Shown in pieces: positions 36,247-45,095 of a stretch of 64,000 nucleotides of DNA. The stretch covers positions 35,673 through 99,672 of the forward strand of contig NZ_JHXD01000012.1 of the NCBI RefSeq assembly GCF_000687715.1, in the 5' to 3' direction. Made by a program: the position numbers and the translations under genes. Under the pieces are notes generated by a model that had not been told where the DNA came from, made no database searches, and saw nothing but the letters and a program-made list of their open reading frames with translations. The stretch's first letter is position 1; every line of letters starts with the position of its first letter. Source of the stretch: Xylanibacter ruminicola Ga6B6 (GTDB taxonomy: Bacteria > Bacteroidota > Bacteroidia > Bacteroidales > Bacteroidaceae).

Positions 36247-38826
36247 TTACACGGTGTGTGCGGGCAGCTCCAGCCACTTAATGTAGCAGAAGTCCTGACG
36301 GTGAGGCAGATCCTTATGCTTAGGATACATACGGATAGCGCTCTTAAACTGTCCGGCCTGCTGTGGAGCCAGTGTAGCCTCAAAGATATAGTTGTTACCC
36401 TCGTGGCCCACCATCTTCAGAGGCTCGATCGAGAAGATACGCTCCTCGCCCTCCTTATTAATATGTACGTTCACCTTCTCGAGTGCTACAGCATCCTCCA
36501 GTCCCTGCTCGTCAATCACGTAGCGGATGGTGTACTTCTGTGCAGTCTCGATACCGGCAGCAGGATAGTTCCACTCGGCGCTAACCACGTGGATGGCGTC
36601 CCAGCGCTCAGCTACGGCCTCCTTCCACTGTGCCAGATCCTTGGCCAGCTTGTTGTTGTCCTTGCTCAGAGCCTTGAAACGCTTAGCCTGCTTATTGTAG
36701 AACTTCTCGTAGTAGTCGTCAAGCTGACGCTTCATGGTGTAGTGAGGAGCAATCTGAGCAATCGAGTTCTTGATCACCTTCACCCAACCCTTCGACAGAC
36801 CGGTCTTCTTATCCTTATCGTAGTACAATGGGATAATCTCGTTCTCCAGCAGGTGGTAGATGGTAGCAGCATCCAGGTTGTCCTGGTAGCCCTGGTTCTG
36901 GTAGGTACGCTTCTCGGTAAGAGCCCAACCGGCACCCTCACGATAGCCCTCAAGCCACCAACCGTCTTTTACTGAGAGGTTTACTACACCGTTCATCTCG
37001 GCCTTCTCGCCCGATGTACCCGATGCCTCCAGCGGACGTGTTGGTGTGTTCATCCAGATATCTACACCCGAAACCAAACGGCGGGCCAGCAGGAAGTCGT
37101 AGTCCTCCAGGAAGATAATCTTGCCCAGGAACTCGTCGCGCTGCGAAATCTCGTAGATGCGCTGGATCAGGCCCTGACCGGCACCATCAGCTGGGTGAGC
37201 CTTACCGGCAAACAGGAAGATAACTGGATGCTCAGGATCGTTCACAATCTTGCTCAAGCGCTCCAGGTTGGTAAACAGCAGGTGTGCACGCTTGTAAGTA
37301 GCAAAGCGGCGGCAGAAACCGATTACCAGTGCGTTAGGATTCATACCCTCGAGCAGCGAAACCACACGCGAAGGATCGCCCTGGTTCTTCAGCCACTTCT
37401 CGCGGAACTGCTCCTTGATATAGTCGAACAGCTTGTTCTTCAGAGCCATACGAGTAGCCCAAACCTCCTCATCAGGACAGTTATAGATACCGTGCCAGAT
37501 CTCCTCGTTACTCTGGTCGCTCATGTGCTTAGCGTCGAAGTACTTAGCATATACCTTACGCCACTCGGTAGCACACCATGTGGGGAAGTGAACACCGTTG
37601 GTAACATAACCCACGTGGTTCTCCTCGGGATAGTAGCCGGCCCAGATAGGCGCAAACATCTTCTGGCTTACCCAGCCGTGCAGCATTGATACACCGTTAA
37701 CCTCCTGACAGGTGTTGCAGGCAAATGTACTCATGCAGAAACGCTCGCTGTGGTCGTTAGGATTGATACGACCCATGCCGATGAACTCATCCCACGAGAT
37801 ACCCAGCTTCTGTGGGTAACCGCCCATGTACTTGCCGAACAATCCCTCGTCGAAGTAGTCGTGACCGGCAGGTACTGGTGTGTGAACGGTGTAAAGACCG
37901 CTGGCACGAACCAGCTCCAGAGCCTGGTTAAAGGTCATACCCTCGTCGATATAGTCGCACAGGCGCTGCAGGTTACACAGGGCAGCGTGACCCTCGTTAC
38001 AGTGATAGATATCCTTCTTGATGCCCAGCTTCTTCAGCAGCAGCATACCACCGATACCCAGCAGAATCTCCTGCTTCAGGCGGTTCTCCCAGTCGCCACC
38101 ATACAGGCTGTGGGTGATAGGCTTATCAAACTCCGAGTTCATCTCGTTATCAGTATCCAGCAGGTACAGCTTTACACGACCCACGTTTACACGCCAAACA
38201 TAAGCGTGAACCTGGTAGTTGGTGTAAGGTACATCAATCACCAGTGGGTTACCGTCCTTATCCAGCTGACGCTCGATAGGCAGGTGGCTAAAGTTCTGTG
38301 CCTCGTAGTTGGCTACCTGCTGTCCCTCCATCGAGAGGCTCTGTGTAAAGTAACCAAAACGGTACAGGAAACCTACGGCACACATGTCAACGTTCGAGTC
38401 CGAAGCCTCTTTTACGTAGTCGCCGGCCAGCATACCCAATCCACCCGAATAAATCTTCAGGGCAGAGTGGATACCGTACTCCATACAGAAGTAAGCCACC
38501 GATGGGCGCTTCTTGTCGGGTTCAACATCGATATACTTACGGAACAAGGTGTAAACGCTCTTAATGCGCTTCATCAGCGCCTTATCCTTTACAATTTGCT
38601 CTTTACGGGCAAAACTCAGTCGCTCAAGCAGCATAACTGGGTTGTGTTTTACCTCATGATAAAGCTCAGGGTCCAGGTCGCGGAACAAGTCGCGTGCCTC
38701 GTAGTTCCATACCCACCACATATTGTGGGCAATCTCGTCCAAACACTTCAGTTCTTCAGGAAGACTCGACTTCACGGTCAAATCCTTCCACATTGGAGCA
38801 TTTGCATAATCAGCTTTAATTTTCAT
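36247..38826 (-). CDS. glgP: Glycogen/alpha-glucan phosphorylase (GT35)
   Basis: 859 residues. It has [19 protein letters not shown], the PLP-lysine region of the phosphorylase family, [16 protein letters not shown], and an N-terminal block starting [15 protein letters not shown] typical of the shorter, non-vertebrate-type alpha-glucan phosphorylases. Releases glucose-1-phosphate from glycogen. The glycogen synthase gene lies 42 nt upstream in the same operon, so synthesis and breakdown are encoded together. Confidence 0.92.
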   Translation of the reverse strand: MKIKADYANAPMWKDLTVKSSLPEELKCLDEIAHNMWWVWNYEARDLFRDLDPELYHEVKHNPVMLLERLSFARKEQIVKDKALMKRIKSVYTLFRKYIDVEPDKKRPSVAYFCMEYGIHSALKIYSGGLGMLAGDYVKEASDSNVDMCAVGFLYRFGYFTQSLSMEGQQVANYEAQNFSHLPIERQLDKDGNPLVIDVPYTNYQVHAYVWRVNVGRVKLYLLDTDNEMNSEFDKPITHSLYGGDWENRLKQEILLGIGGMLLLKKLGIKKDIYHCNEGHAALCNLQRLCDYIDEGMTFNQALELVRASGLYTVHTPVPAGHDYFDEGLFGKYMGGYPQKLGISWDEFIGMGRINPNDHSERFCMSTFACNTCQEVNGVSMLHGWVSQKMFAPIWAGYYPEENHVGYVTNGVHFPTWCATEWRKVYAKYFDAKHMSDQSNEEIWHGIYNCPDEEVWATRMALKNKLFDYIKEQFREKWLKNQGDPSRVVSLLEGMNPNALVIGFCRRFATYKRAHLLFTNLERLSKIVNDPEHPVIFLFAGKAHPADGAGQGLIQRIYEISQRDEFLGKIIFLEDYDFLLARRLVSGVDIWMNTPTRPLEASGTSGEKAEMNGVVNLSVKDGWWLEGYREGAGWALTEKRTYQNQGYQDNLDAATIYHLLENEIIPLYYDKDKKTGLSKGWVKVIKNSIAQIAPHYTMKRQLDDYYEKFYNKQAKRFKALSKDNNKLAKDLAQWKEAVAERWDAIHVVSAEWNYPAAGIETAQKYTIRYVIDEQGLEDAVALEKVNVHINKEGEERIFSIEPLKMVGHEGNNYIFEATLAPQQAGQFKSAIRMYPKHKDLPHRQDFCYIKWLELPAHTV

Positions 38827-38868
38827 AATCTCTCAAATTTTTATTTGAATCTTTTCTTTTCAATATTT

Positions 38869-40533
38869 CTATTTTTCCATTCTATCTTGTGCTTTGCGCA
38901 GCGCGATATCGTACGCTTCGTAGTAGTACTCGATAAAGTGAGTCCAGAGAGCCTTCTCCGAGAGGGCTTCAGCATTCTTGCGGCAAGTCTCAATCTGCTT
39001 TTTAGTCATGTTCGAGAACTCAGCCACCGTATCTTTGATATTATCGGCCACTTCGCTATAGTTGTAATCCGTGCGGTGAATCACCTTCACACCATCTTCC
39101 AGCTGTCCGTCGTGACCGAACACCGTGTTGGCCCACAGTCCGAAACCAGCCAGATCGGTAGTGATACAAGGCACCTTAAAGGCGATTGCCTCGAGCGGGG
39201 TATAACCCCAGGGCTCGTAGTACGATGGATAGATGCACAGGTCGTTACCCAGCACCACATCGTAGTAGGTCATGTTTACGATACCATCATTACCGTCCAG
39301 ATAGCAAGGCAGGAAAATCACCTTTACGTTCTCGTCCTTACGGTTGTGCATATCGTAGTATTTCAGCATGCTCAGCACGTTATCGTGACTCATGTTGTGC
39401 AGCCAGTGCGTTACCTGTGGCACATCCAGCGGCGTGTCGAACTTCTGACCGCTGGCCAGACGCTCCTGCAGGTCCTTACGAGGCTCACCTACCCAACCGG
39501 GCACCTCGATAAATGCCACCACCTTCTTTTTCAGGTCGCGGTCGCGCAGCAGTCGGTTCATAGCCTCAACAAACACGTCGATACCCTTATTGCGGAACTC
39601 GTAGCGTCCCGAAGTTGAAATCAGCAGTGTGTCGTCGTCCAGCTCCTCGCCAAGCAGCGCATTAGCCACCTGCAGCATCTTTTGGCGCGCAGCCTTACGC
39701 TTGCGGGCAAAAGCCTGCGCTGTGCTGGGCACAAAACTATTATCAAAACCATTTGGAAGCACCACGTCCACTGGCTTGTCCAGCAGCTCCACGCACTCCT
39801 TAGCCGTAATGTCGCTCACCGTGGTAAAGCAGTCGGCATAGTGGGCAGTCTGCTTCTCAATACTGTGTTTGCTCTGCATGTTCAGCTCGCCCGCCATCTG
39901 GTCGCCATTATAGGCAAACAGGTAGTCGTACAGCGGCTTCTGGTTACCAGCAATCGATCGTCCAATGCTGGTAGCGTGGGTAGTAAACACCGTACCAATC
40001 TGTGGCAGTTTGTTGTTCAGGTACAGCAGTCCCAGTCCGCACATCCACTCGTTAGCGTGGTAAATCACCTTCTGTTCGGGCTTCAGACTGTGGTTGTAGA
40101 AGCTTTCTACTACGAGAGCCGCTGCATACGAGAACATCGATGCCTCATCATAGTCGCCATAAGCATGCAACGAGTCCACCTGGTAGTGTTCCCACAACCA
40201 GCCGTAAATCTCGTTCTTCTTTTCGAAGTAAGGGTTAAAATCCACCAGGATAGCAATCGGTTCGCCGGGCACGGTCCATCTTCCCACCCTCACCTTCAGG
40301 CCCTGCTCTTTAGCCTGCCATTGCCATTCGGCCAGCAAACTTGAGTCCTCCTTAAAGTAAGGGCTCTCCTGCTCTTTCCAGAAATCAGGACCAATAAAGA
40401 TAATCTTATCTTTCAGAACCTTCTGTAAGGTTTGGGCGCGTGTCGAGAGTACGGTATAAATTCCGCCTACTTTATTGCAAACCTCCCAACTCGACTCAAA
40501 AATATAATCAGGTGTAAATCGTTCCTTTGCCAT
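38869..40533 (-). CDS. Glycogen synthase of the GT3 (eukaryotic GYS) type
   Basis: 554 residues. IFESSWEVCNKVGGIYTVLSTR near the N-terminus is the GT3 glycogen-synthase start, with YHANEWMCGLGLLYLNN, VFTTHATSIGRSIAGN and the late YEPWGYTPLEAIAF (catalytic EPxGxxxLE-type motif). This class uses UDP-glucose in eukaryotes. It is the first gene of the operon with glgP. Confidence 0.92.
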   Translation of the reverse strand: MAKERFTPDYIFESSWEVCNKVGGIYTVLSTRAQTLQKVLKDKIIFIGPDFWKEQESPYFKEDSSLLAEWQWQAKEQGLKVRVGRWTVPGEPIAILVDFNPYFEKKNEIYGWLWEHYQVDSLHAYGDYDEASMFSYAAALVVESFYNHSLKPEQKVIYHANEWMCGLGLLYLNNKLPQIGTVFTTHATSIGRSIAGNQKPLYDYLFAYNGDQMAGELNMQSKHSIEKQTAHYADCFTTVSDITAKECVELLDKPVDVVLPNGFDNSFVPSTAQAFARKRKAARQKMLQVANALLGEELDDDTLLISTSGRYEFRNKGIDVFVEAMNRLLRDRDLKKKVVAFIEVPGWVGEPRKDLQERLASGQKFDTPLDVPQVTHWLHNMSHDNVLSMLKYYDMHNRKDENVKVIFLPCYLDGNDGIVNMTYYDVVLGNDLCIYPSYYEPWGYTPLEAIAFKVPCITTDLAGFGLWANTVFGHDGQLEDGVKVIHRTDYNYSEVADNIKDTVAEFSNMTKKQIETCRKNAEALSEKALWTHFIEYYYEAYDIALRKAQDRMEK

Positions 40534-40554
40534 GTTATACTAACTAATTTGCCG

Positions 40555-40562
40555 CAAAGATA
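40555..40562 (-). promoter_or_regulatory. -7 promoter box of the glycogen operon
   Basis: TATCTTTG on the minus strand, 22 nt before the start codon. A divergent TATCTTTG box for the next gene is at 40638-40645; the ~75 bp between contains the palindrome AAACGTTT. Confidence 0.55.
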
Positions 40563-40674
40563 ATTAAAAAATTATTAAATCACTAATCTTTTTGTTATTT
40601 TTTTCAACGTAAACGTTTAAAAGATGATTTAGATTAGTATCTTTGCGGTCTAAAAAACGTATAAGTGTTGTAAT

Positions 40675-41097
40675 ATGAACAAGTTAATAGTTTCAGCCCT
40701 GCTGTGTTTGGCCAGTATTACGGCCAGTGCGCAGAACACCCAAGGCCCCTTTCGCGCGAACCTTATAAATAAGGAACTTGATATTGTGATGCGTATTAAT
40801 TTTTACCAACAGGATGTTACCGTTCCCGGTCAGGATTTGTTTGGCCAGGTGCCTGGCTACCTCAGCAAACGTTTCAACTCGTTTGCCTGGGTCATCACCG
40901 ATGCCGAGGTTAAGGGCCACAAGGCCACGCTGCAGATGATCAATGATTACGGCAGCGAGGATCTCACCGCCACCCTCACCGCCAAGGGCGATTCAGTATT
41001 CATACTCAAGCAAGAATCAGGTAGCGCCCTCAAGGTGCCCTTCAAAGGTAAATGGCAAAAACTGCCCAAAACCATAGAGTTTAAACGTCAGAAATAA
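40675..41097 (+). CDS. Small secreted protein of unknown function
   Basis: 140 residues with a clear signal peptide (MNKLIVSALLCLASITASAQ). The mature part is beta-rich and has no cysteine; it includes RINFYQQDVTVPGQDLFGQ and GDSVFILKQESG. Not recognised. The stop codon is in the loop of a 14-bp inverted repeat. A TATCTTTG box lies 30 nt upstream. Confidence 0.75.
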   Translation: MNKLIVSALLCLASITASAQNTQGPFRANLINKELDIVMRINFYQQDVTVPGQDLFGQVPGYLSKRFNSFAWVITDAEVKGHKATLQMINDYGSEDLTATLTAKGDSVFILKQESGSALKVPFKGKWQKLPKTIEFKRQK

Positions 41098-41112
41098 TTT
41101 TCTGACGTTTAA
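41081..41112. terminator. Perfect 14-bp inverted repeat around a stop codon
   Basis: Arms TTAAACGTCAGAAA and its exact complement with a TAAT loop that contains the TAA stop. It lies between convergent genes; neither strand has a long T run. Confidence 0.6.
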
Positions 41113-41118
41113 TGTAAG

Positions 41119-41934
41119 TTATTCAACCTTTGTCATCTGGAAGGTGGCGGTGTAGGTTGAGCCATCATCACGCATACGCAGCGCCGTCCACTTCATCACG
41201 CCATCCTTGATGCTCTCAATCTCCCACCACTCGCGAAGCTCTTCACTGTCGGCCGTCTTCTTCCAGCGGGTGCAGAGCAAGATACCATCTACGAAATAGT
41301 TTGAAAGATAATCAGTGTCCGACTGCCATTGCCCCTCCACCTTACTATAATAGGCGTAAGTGCCGTCGGCTTTATACTCCCAACGGTGCAATTCGCCATC
41401 GGTGTGCTCGTCCTCAGTGCTAGTCACCTTGCCTTCCCATGTGCCAATAATATCATTCTCATAGTCGTTTGTCACACGTATATAGCGCTCTTTGTCGTAG
41501 ATCTCATTTATTACCACATTACCGTCAACATAGACTTTCCAGTCAGACTTCAACATCATATCCTTATCAGTAATGGAGTAGATGGTTGTTTCCGTCACAT
41601 GCGTAGTATGTTCATTTTCTTTCGCTCTAAGCGTTACATTCTTGCCTTTAATCGTAACCTCAGCCGACGCATGGTTGTTCCACGACTCGCTATAGTAGTC
41701 AGAAAGACTACCATACGCTTCCGTCGGCGACAAGAAAGTAATGACTGCTTTCAGGTTAGTAGGACACGCCTGACCGTCCAGTTCGTCCACCATCCACTTG
41801 CCCATCAACTTTGTTGAAAGGTCGAGCTTGACGGGTTTGTCGTCATTCGATGTACATGATGTGAACACACTTGCGCCGCAAATGAGGGTGGCGACGAGCA
41901 CCCAGTTCAAAATCTGCTTCATAAAGGTTTTCAT
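41119..41934 (-). CDS. Lipoprotein with two lipocalin-like repeats
   Basis: 271 residues from the ATG at 41934; the frame to 41970 overlaps the promoter. Lipobox SVFTSC. Two units share a start of the form GKWMVDELDGQ (near 45) and GTWEGKVTSTED (near 165) and an end with W-x-x-x-strand patterns, the usual tandem lipocalin-like arrangement of Bacteroidetes lipoproteins. Ligand unknown. It has a full promoter at 41950-41981. Confidence 0.75.
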   Translation of the reverse strand: MKTFMKQILNWVLVATLICGASVFTSCTSNDDKPVKLDLSTKLMGKWMVDELDGQACPTNLKAVITFLSPTEAYGSLSDYYSESWNNHASAEVTIKGKNVTLRAKENEHTTHVTETTIYSITDKDMMLKSDWKVYVDGNVVINEIYDKERYIRVTNDYENDIIGTWEGKVTSTEDEHTDGELHRWEYKADGTYAYYSKVEGQWQSDTDYLSNYFVDGILLCTRWKKTADSEELREWWEIESIKDGVMKWTALRMRDDGSTYTATFQMTKVE

Positions 41935-41949
41935 TAAATTGTTTGTTTG

Positions 41950-41981
41950 CAAATATACATAACAATTCAATATCTTCCAAA
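41950..41981 (-). promoter_or_regulatory. Full -33/-7 promoter of the lipocalin-like lipoprotein
   Basis: On the minus strand TTTG (41978-41981), 20-nt spacer, TATATTTG (41950-41957). It is divergent from the small-RNA promoter at 41997. Confidence 0.7.
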
Positions 41982-41996
41982 TATTTTAGCATTTTT

Positions 41997-42027
41997 TTTG
42001 CATTCTGACAAATTCTTATTACCTTTG
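41997..42027 (+). promoter_or_regulatory. Promoter of hairpin-RNA copy 1
   Basis: TTTG (41997-42000), 19-nt spacer, TACCTTTG (42020-42027). No annotated + strand gene follows, so it points at the RNA element 42034-42174. The block before the box (AAATTCTTA) is shared with copy 2. Confidence 0.7.
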
Positions 42028-42033
42028 CGGCGT

Positions 42034-42174
42034 ATTGTTAAATGAATGGTTATGAAATTCATTTTAATGATTATGTTCATTCTATTTTCGCAGTGATGCG
42101 AGAAAGAATTGGGTTTAATTAGTAATAATTATCACAGAGGAATCAGCAGCGATGCTCATTCCCCTCTTTTTTTT
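42034..42174 (+). ncRNA. Hairpin-RNA family, copy 1 (two hairpins plus T tract)
   Basis: Predicted ~140-nt RNA. Hairpin I (42085-42105) has arms TCGCA/TGCGA around a GTGA tetraloop; a 28-nt block containing it is identical in copy 2. Hairpin II (42136-42167) has GAGGAAT, an unpaired C, AGCA, a GCGA tetraloop, TGCT, C, then ATTCC and CCTCT, followed by eight T's. A 26-codon frame (42043-42123, MNGYEIHFNDYVHSIFAVM...) ends just before hairpin II, so a leader peptide is possible. Hairpin II overlaps the 3' end of the convergent vsr gene. Confidence 0.6.
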
Positions 42175-42695
42175 ATGTCTTCAGCCGCCGTTAGCAAATG
42201 GTTACTCTCCGCATCGATGGTTGGATAAGCCGCATTCTTCAAACTGTGGTCTTGAAGCCAAATGTGGTTCAGTGTAAAAGCCAATGAGTCAAGTGTTTCT
42301 TCCCGTTTCGATGGTTTTAGCTCACATTCCCAAACCGTAATGCAGTGCCATCCCATCTTGGCCAGTTCGCGTTGTTTCTCCTTATCCCGTTCTTTATTTC
42401 TGCGAATCTTCGCCACCCAGAACTCCCTATTACTCTTCGGAATCTTACAGCACTCACTATTCTCAATAGTCTCCATATCTACTTTGTGTCCATGCCAAAA
42501 ACAGCCGTTCACAAAAATACAAGTCCGATATTTCCTAAGCACGATATCCGGCCTTCCAGGCAATCGTTTATGGTTTAACCGATAGCGGAATCCCCTACTC
42601 CACAACCCTTTTCGCACAATTATCTCCGGCTTCGTGTCTTTCCCACGAATCGCCGCCATATTCTTGTGCCGTTGTTCAGGAGATAGTTTGTCCAT
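42156..42695 (-). CDS. vsr: Very short patch repair endonuclease
   Basis: 179 residues. MDKLSPEQRHKNMAAIRGKDTKPE, YRLNHKRLPGRPDIVL and CIFVNGCFWHGHK are the hallmark Vsr blocks, with the zinc ligands in the CFWHGH and CC segments. Vsr nicks T:G mismatches produced by deamination of 5-methylcytosine, which fits the two C5 methyltransferases further upstream. The C-terminus extends past the usual end, and its last residues (EDIKKRGE) are read through the T tract and hairpin of RNA copy 1. It follows the NUDIX gene by 9 nt. Confidence 0.92.
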   Translation of the reverse strand: MDKLSPEQRHKNMAAIRGKDTKPEIIVRKGLWSRGFRYRLNHKRLPGRPDIVLRKYRTCIFVNGCFWHGHKVDMETIENSECCKIPKSNREFWVAKIRRNKERDKEKQRELAKMGWHCITVWECELKPSKREETLDSLAFTLNHIWLQDHSLKNAAYPTIDAESNHLLTAAEDIKKRGE

Positions 42696-42704
42696 AGACG
42701 TTAG

Positions 42705-43355
42705 TCAAAATGCAGCTTTATCAAACAGAGTTCTGTCCGCCGGTAACCACTTCACATGCATCCTCTCCCTGCGGCTAAGCCATCTTGCTGCCGAGTGCTC
42801 TTTCAGTGTGTATTCGCCTTCAAGCCTGCACAGATAGCAATACATAGTGAGTCGGAACTTAGGATAACTCCACTCCACCTTCTCCAGATATTTCTCAATA
42901 GTTATTTCCGCCGCTAGCTCCTCGCGAATCTCGCGCTTCAGTGCCTCCTCACGCGTTTCACCTGGCTCAATCTTCCCTCCAGGGAACTCCCATCTTCCCT
43001 TCATATCGCCATAGCCGCGCTGGGTGGCAAATATCCGCTTTCTATCATCACGTATTACAGCCGCTACCACTTGTATCTGCTCCTTATTCGCCTCTCGTAG
43101 TAGCTTTTCCTTTGCCTTCTGTACTCTCAGCGCTTTCAAGGCTTTCTTCTTGTTTCTACGTTCTGCCCTACCTTTAACAACTTTTTTTGAACTGCCTGAA
43201 ACCTCATAGAGTACCAAGCCCACACCCATAATAACCCAGGCCGGCCAAGGCATCGTACAAAGTGCAAGTACAAATACAAACAAAGCCAGGATAGACACTC
43301 CCGAACCACCTATTAATATAGCAAAAATCTTCCACATATATCTAATTGTTCTCAA
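42705..43355 (-). CDS. Membrane-anchored NUDIX hydrolase (MutT-like)
   Basis: 216 residues. One or two N-terminal membrane segments (about 12-50), a basic coiled stretch (55-90), then a NUDIX domain. The NUDIX box GGKIEPGETREEALKREIRE is complete (G-x5-E-x7-REUxEE). The end WSYPKFRLTMYCYLC...WLPAD is the MutT/8-oxo-dGTPase pattern. Family members clean damaged nucleotides. Membrane anchoring of a MutT is unusual. A TATATTTG box (minus strand, 43386-43393) precedes it. A truncated paralogue of its C-terminal half lies at 58118. Confidence 0.85.
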   Translation of the reverse strand: MRTIRYMWKIFAILIGGSGVSILALFVFVLALCTMPWPAWVIMGVGLVLYEVSGSSKKVVKGRAERRNKKKALKALRVQKAKEKLLREANKEQIQVVAAVIRDDRKRIFATQRGYGDMKGRWEFPGGKIEPGETREEALKREIREELAAEITIEKYLEKVEWSYPKFRLTMYCYLCRLEGEYTLKEHSAARWLSRRERMHVKWLPADRTLFDKAAF

Positions 43356-43431
43356 AGCGCATCGAAGTGCACCTTTATTTTACGGCAAATATACAAAGTA
43401 TTTCTATAACCACCATATATTTTCTCATTTT

Positions 43432-43463
43432 TTTGGCCGTTTGCTAAATTCTTAGTACCTTTG
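43432..43463 (+). promoter_or_regulatory. Promoter of hairpin-RNA copy 2
   Basis: TTTG (43432-43435), 20-nt spacer, TACCTTTG (43456-43463). The spacer contains GTTTGC and AAATTCTTA, shared in part with copies 1 and 3. Confidence 0.7.
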
Positions 43464-43469
43464 CATCGT

Positions 43470-43595
43470 TTAAAGTAACTAAAGTTATAATCAAAAGTTA
43501 TCATAATAATTCTATTTTCGCAGTGATGCGAGAAAGAAAACTAGTTTTTGAGTAAACCATAGAGGAATCGGCAGTGATGCTCATTCCTCTTTTTT
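43470..43595 (+). ncRNA. Hairpin-RNA family, copy 2
   Basis: Predicted ~125-nt RNA. Hairpin I (43515-43535) is identical to that of copy 1. Hairpin II (43561-43590): AGAGGAAT, unpaired C, GGCA, GTGA tetraloop, TGCT, C, ATTCCTCT, then T's. Relative to copy 1 the upper stem has G for A (a G-U pair instead of A-U) and the GNRA loop is GTGA instead of GCGA, changes that keep the structure. A frame with SIFAVMRER, as in copy 1, also ends before hairpin II but has no ATG upstream. Nothing else is seen in 43356-43715 apart from a weak hairpin near 43650-43685. Confidence 0.6.
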
Positions 43596-43715
43596 ACACA
43601 CTATCTAGTTTCGAGTACTATCCCTGAGTTAGTCTAACCATATTCTTTGGGGGCTATAATATAGAACTTTTGTTATTCTATAGCTCAAACTAACAACTAA
43701 TGATTTATTATACAC

Positions 43716-44108
43716 TCAAACTAGATTGATCTTCGTTCTTAAATATTTGGGCGGATTATTCAAGAATAATAAAGCTATAACGTCATACCTCTGACAAACA
43801 TAATAGAGCTTATTTGTTATAATCATCTGAGCAAAATCATCAAAAAAGAAGCCAAATTCAAGGAGAAACTCAGCTAGATCTTTTTGTGCTCTTACAGCTT
43901 GTATCAGCTGTATCTCACTAATAACAAATCTTATACAGAAGTTATCATCATCAGGATCTGGAGCATAACAGACATATTCGAAATCTTTAAAATTTTTGCA
44001 TTTAGCAGCAATTCCGTAACCTAAAAGAGACTCTTTCGCAGTAAATCCTTTAAGCCCAAACCATCTATAGAAATAAGCCTTTGCAAGCATTGTTTTTCTG
44101 TCAGCCAT
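43716..44108 (-). CDS. Unknown protein, last gene of the defence operon
   Basis: 130 residues, no signal peptide, aromatic-rich (AYFYRWFGLKGF, EFLLEFGFFFDDFAQMI). Not recognised. It starts 23 nt after the preceding gene and shares the operon's AT-rich codon use, so it is likely a component or accessory of the defence system rather than a chance frame. Confidence 0.6.
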   Translation of the reverse strand: MADRKTMLAKAYFYRWFGLKGFTAKESLLGYGIAAKCKNFKDFEYVCYAPDPDDDNFCIRFVISEIQLIQAVRAQKDLAEFLLEFGFFFDDFAQMIITNKLYYVCQRYDVIALLFLNNPPKYLRTKINLV

Positions 44109-44131
44109 ATCTTCACCAAATTATTACATTA

Positions 44132-45073
44132 TTACAACAGAGTTTTCCTTATGCCACAGAACTTAACATCTGGTATCAATCGGGCCAATTCCGGGTCATG
44201 AAAAGAAGCAATTTTCATCATCCTGTTTACTGTATGCTTATGATATTTTTCTTTATTTATAGGCATACTATGGGAGGTTACCCAGTTATAAACATCACCA
44301 ACTGAAGATAGTTTCCAACCTAAACATTTCGTATATTCCTTCTTTGATATCAGTTTTTTTAGCCATAACTGTTCTATCGTTGTATAATCAGAAATCTCAT
44401 AGAATTCGATTATTCTCTTTAGTTTATTGATGCGGTCGTTTTCTCTTTCTTCAACCAGTTTTGGGTCTTTAACATTGTTCTTTCTCTTCTGTTCCTCTGC
44501 AAGTACCGCCCTTTTAAGTTGACGCAATTGTGACAGCGTTAATTCTTCAAGTTTAATATCTAATGCAAGTACTTTTTTCCCCTCGCTTGGCAGTTTCTCG
44601 TTCTTAGTTTCTTTCCCCCTAGTGAACTTCATTGGTTCCACGTCACACGCCAGCCCCTTCGATGACAACTTGAACAGAGTTATAGAGCGACTCTCTAGAG
44701 TAAAACATTTCCGCTCAGTCAACATGTTTTTCAGCGTAGCATCATCAACCTCATCAGTTCCGAGATTCTGAGCATTAATTCTTCTACACAACACCTCGAG
44801 TGTATATCGATTATCATGCGAACGAAGCACATCTTTGGCCTGTTCCAAAATAGGCATGTCTATTTGTCCATCATCTACAAAAGTCACATAATCGTACATA
44901 TATTCCTCAAAGAGGAAATAGTCATTGAATGGTTCCAAAGCGGAACGTAATTCCTCTTCTGTATTAAAAACCGACTCCGAATAATACTTAGTACAGAGAC
45001 TGTAGAGTTCCGCAAACCTTATGTTATATTTTTTTCCTTTAAGGACGGCAATACACCATTCGTGGATAGACAT
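44132..45073 (-). CDS. Unknown 313-residue protein of the defence operon
   Basis: No membrane segment. The first ~130 residues look like two small winged-helix-like units (SIHEWCIAVLKGKKYNIRF; LEQAKDVLRSHDNRYTLEVL). A charged helix follows (LEELTLSQLRQLKRAVLAEE), then a mixed C-terminal domain. No catalytic motif was recognised. It lies 22 nt after the DUF2357 gene; a DNA-binding accessory role is possible (inference). Confidence 0.65.
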   Translation of the reverse strand: MSIHEWCIAVLKGKKYNIRFAELYSLCTKYYSESVFNTEEELRSALEPFNDYFLFEEYMYDYVTFVDDGQIDMPILEQAKDVLRSHDNRYTLEVLCRRINAQNLGTDEVDDATLKNMLTERKCFTLESRSITLFKLSSKGLACDVEPMKFTRGKETKNEKLPSEGKKVLALDIKLEELTLSQLRQLKRAVLAEEQKRKNNVKDPKLVEERENDRINKLKRIIEFYEISDYTTIEQLWLKKLISKKEYTKCLGWKLSSVGDVYNWVTSHSMPINKEKYHKHTVNRMMKIASFHDPELARLIPDVKFCGIRKTLL

Positions 45074-45095
45074 AATTTATAGCGTTATTATTGTG

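Noticed and set aside
37750..39618. A 622-codon open frame on the + strand
   Set aside because: It runs antisense through glgP and the glycogen synthase gene; its composition is that of a reverse-frame shadow and it has no domain.
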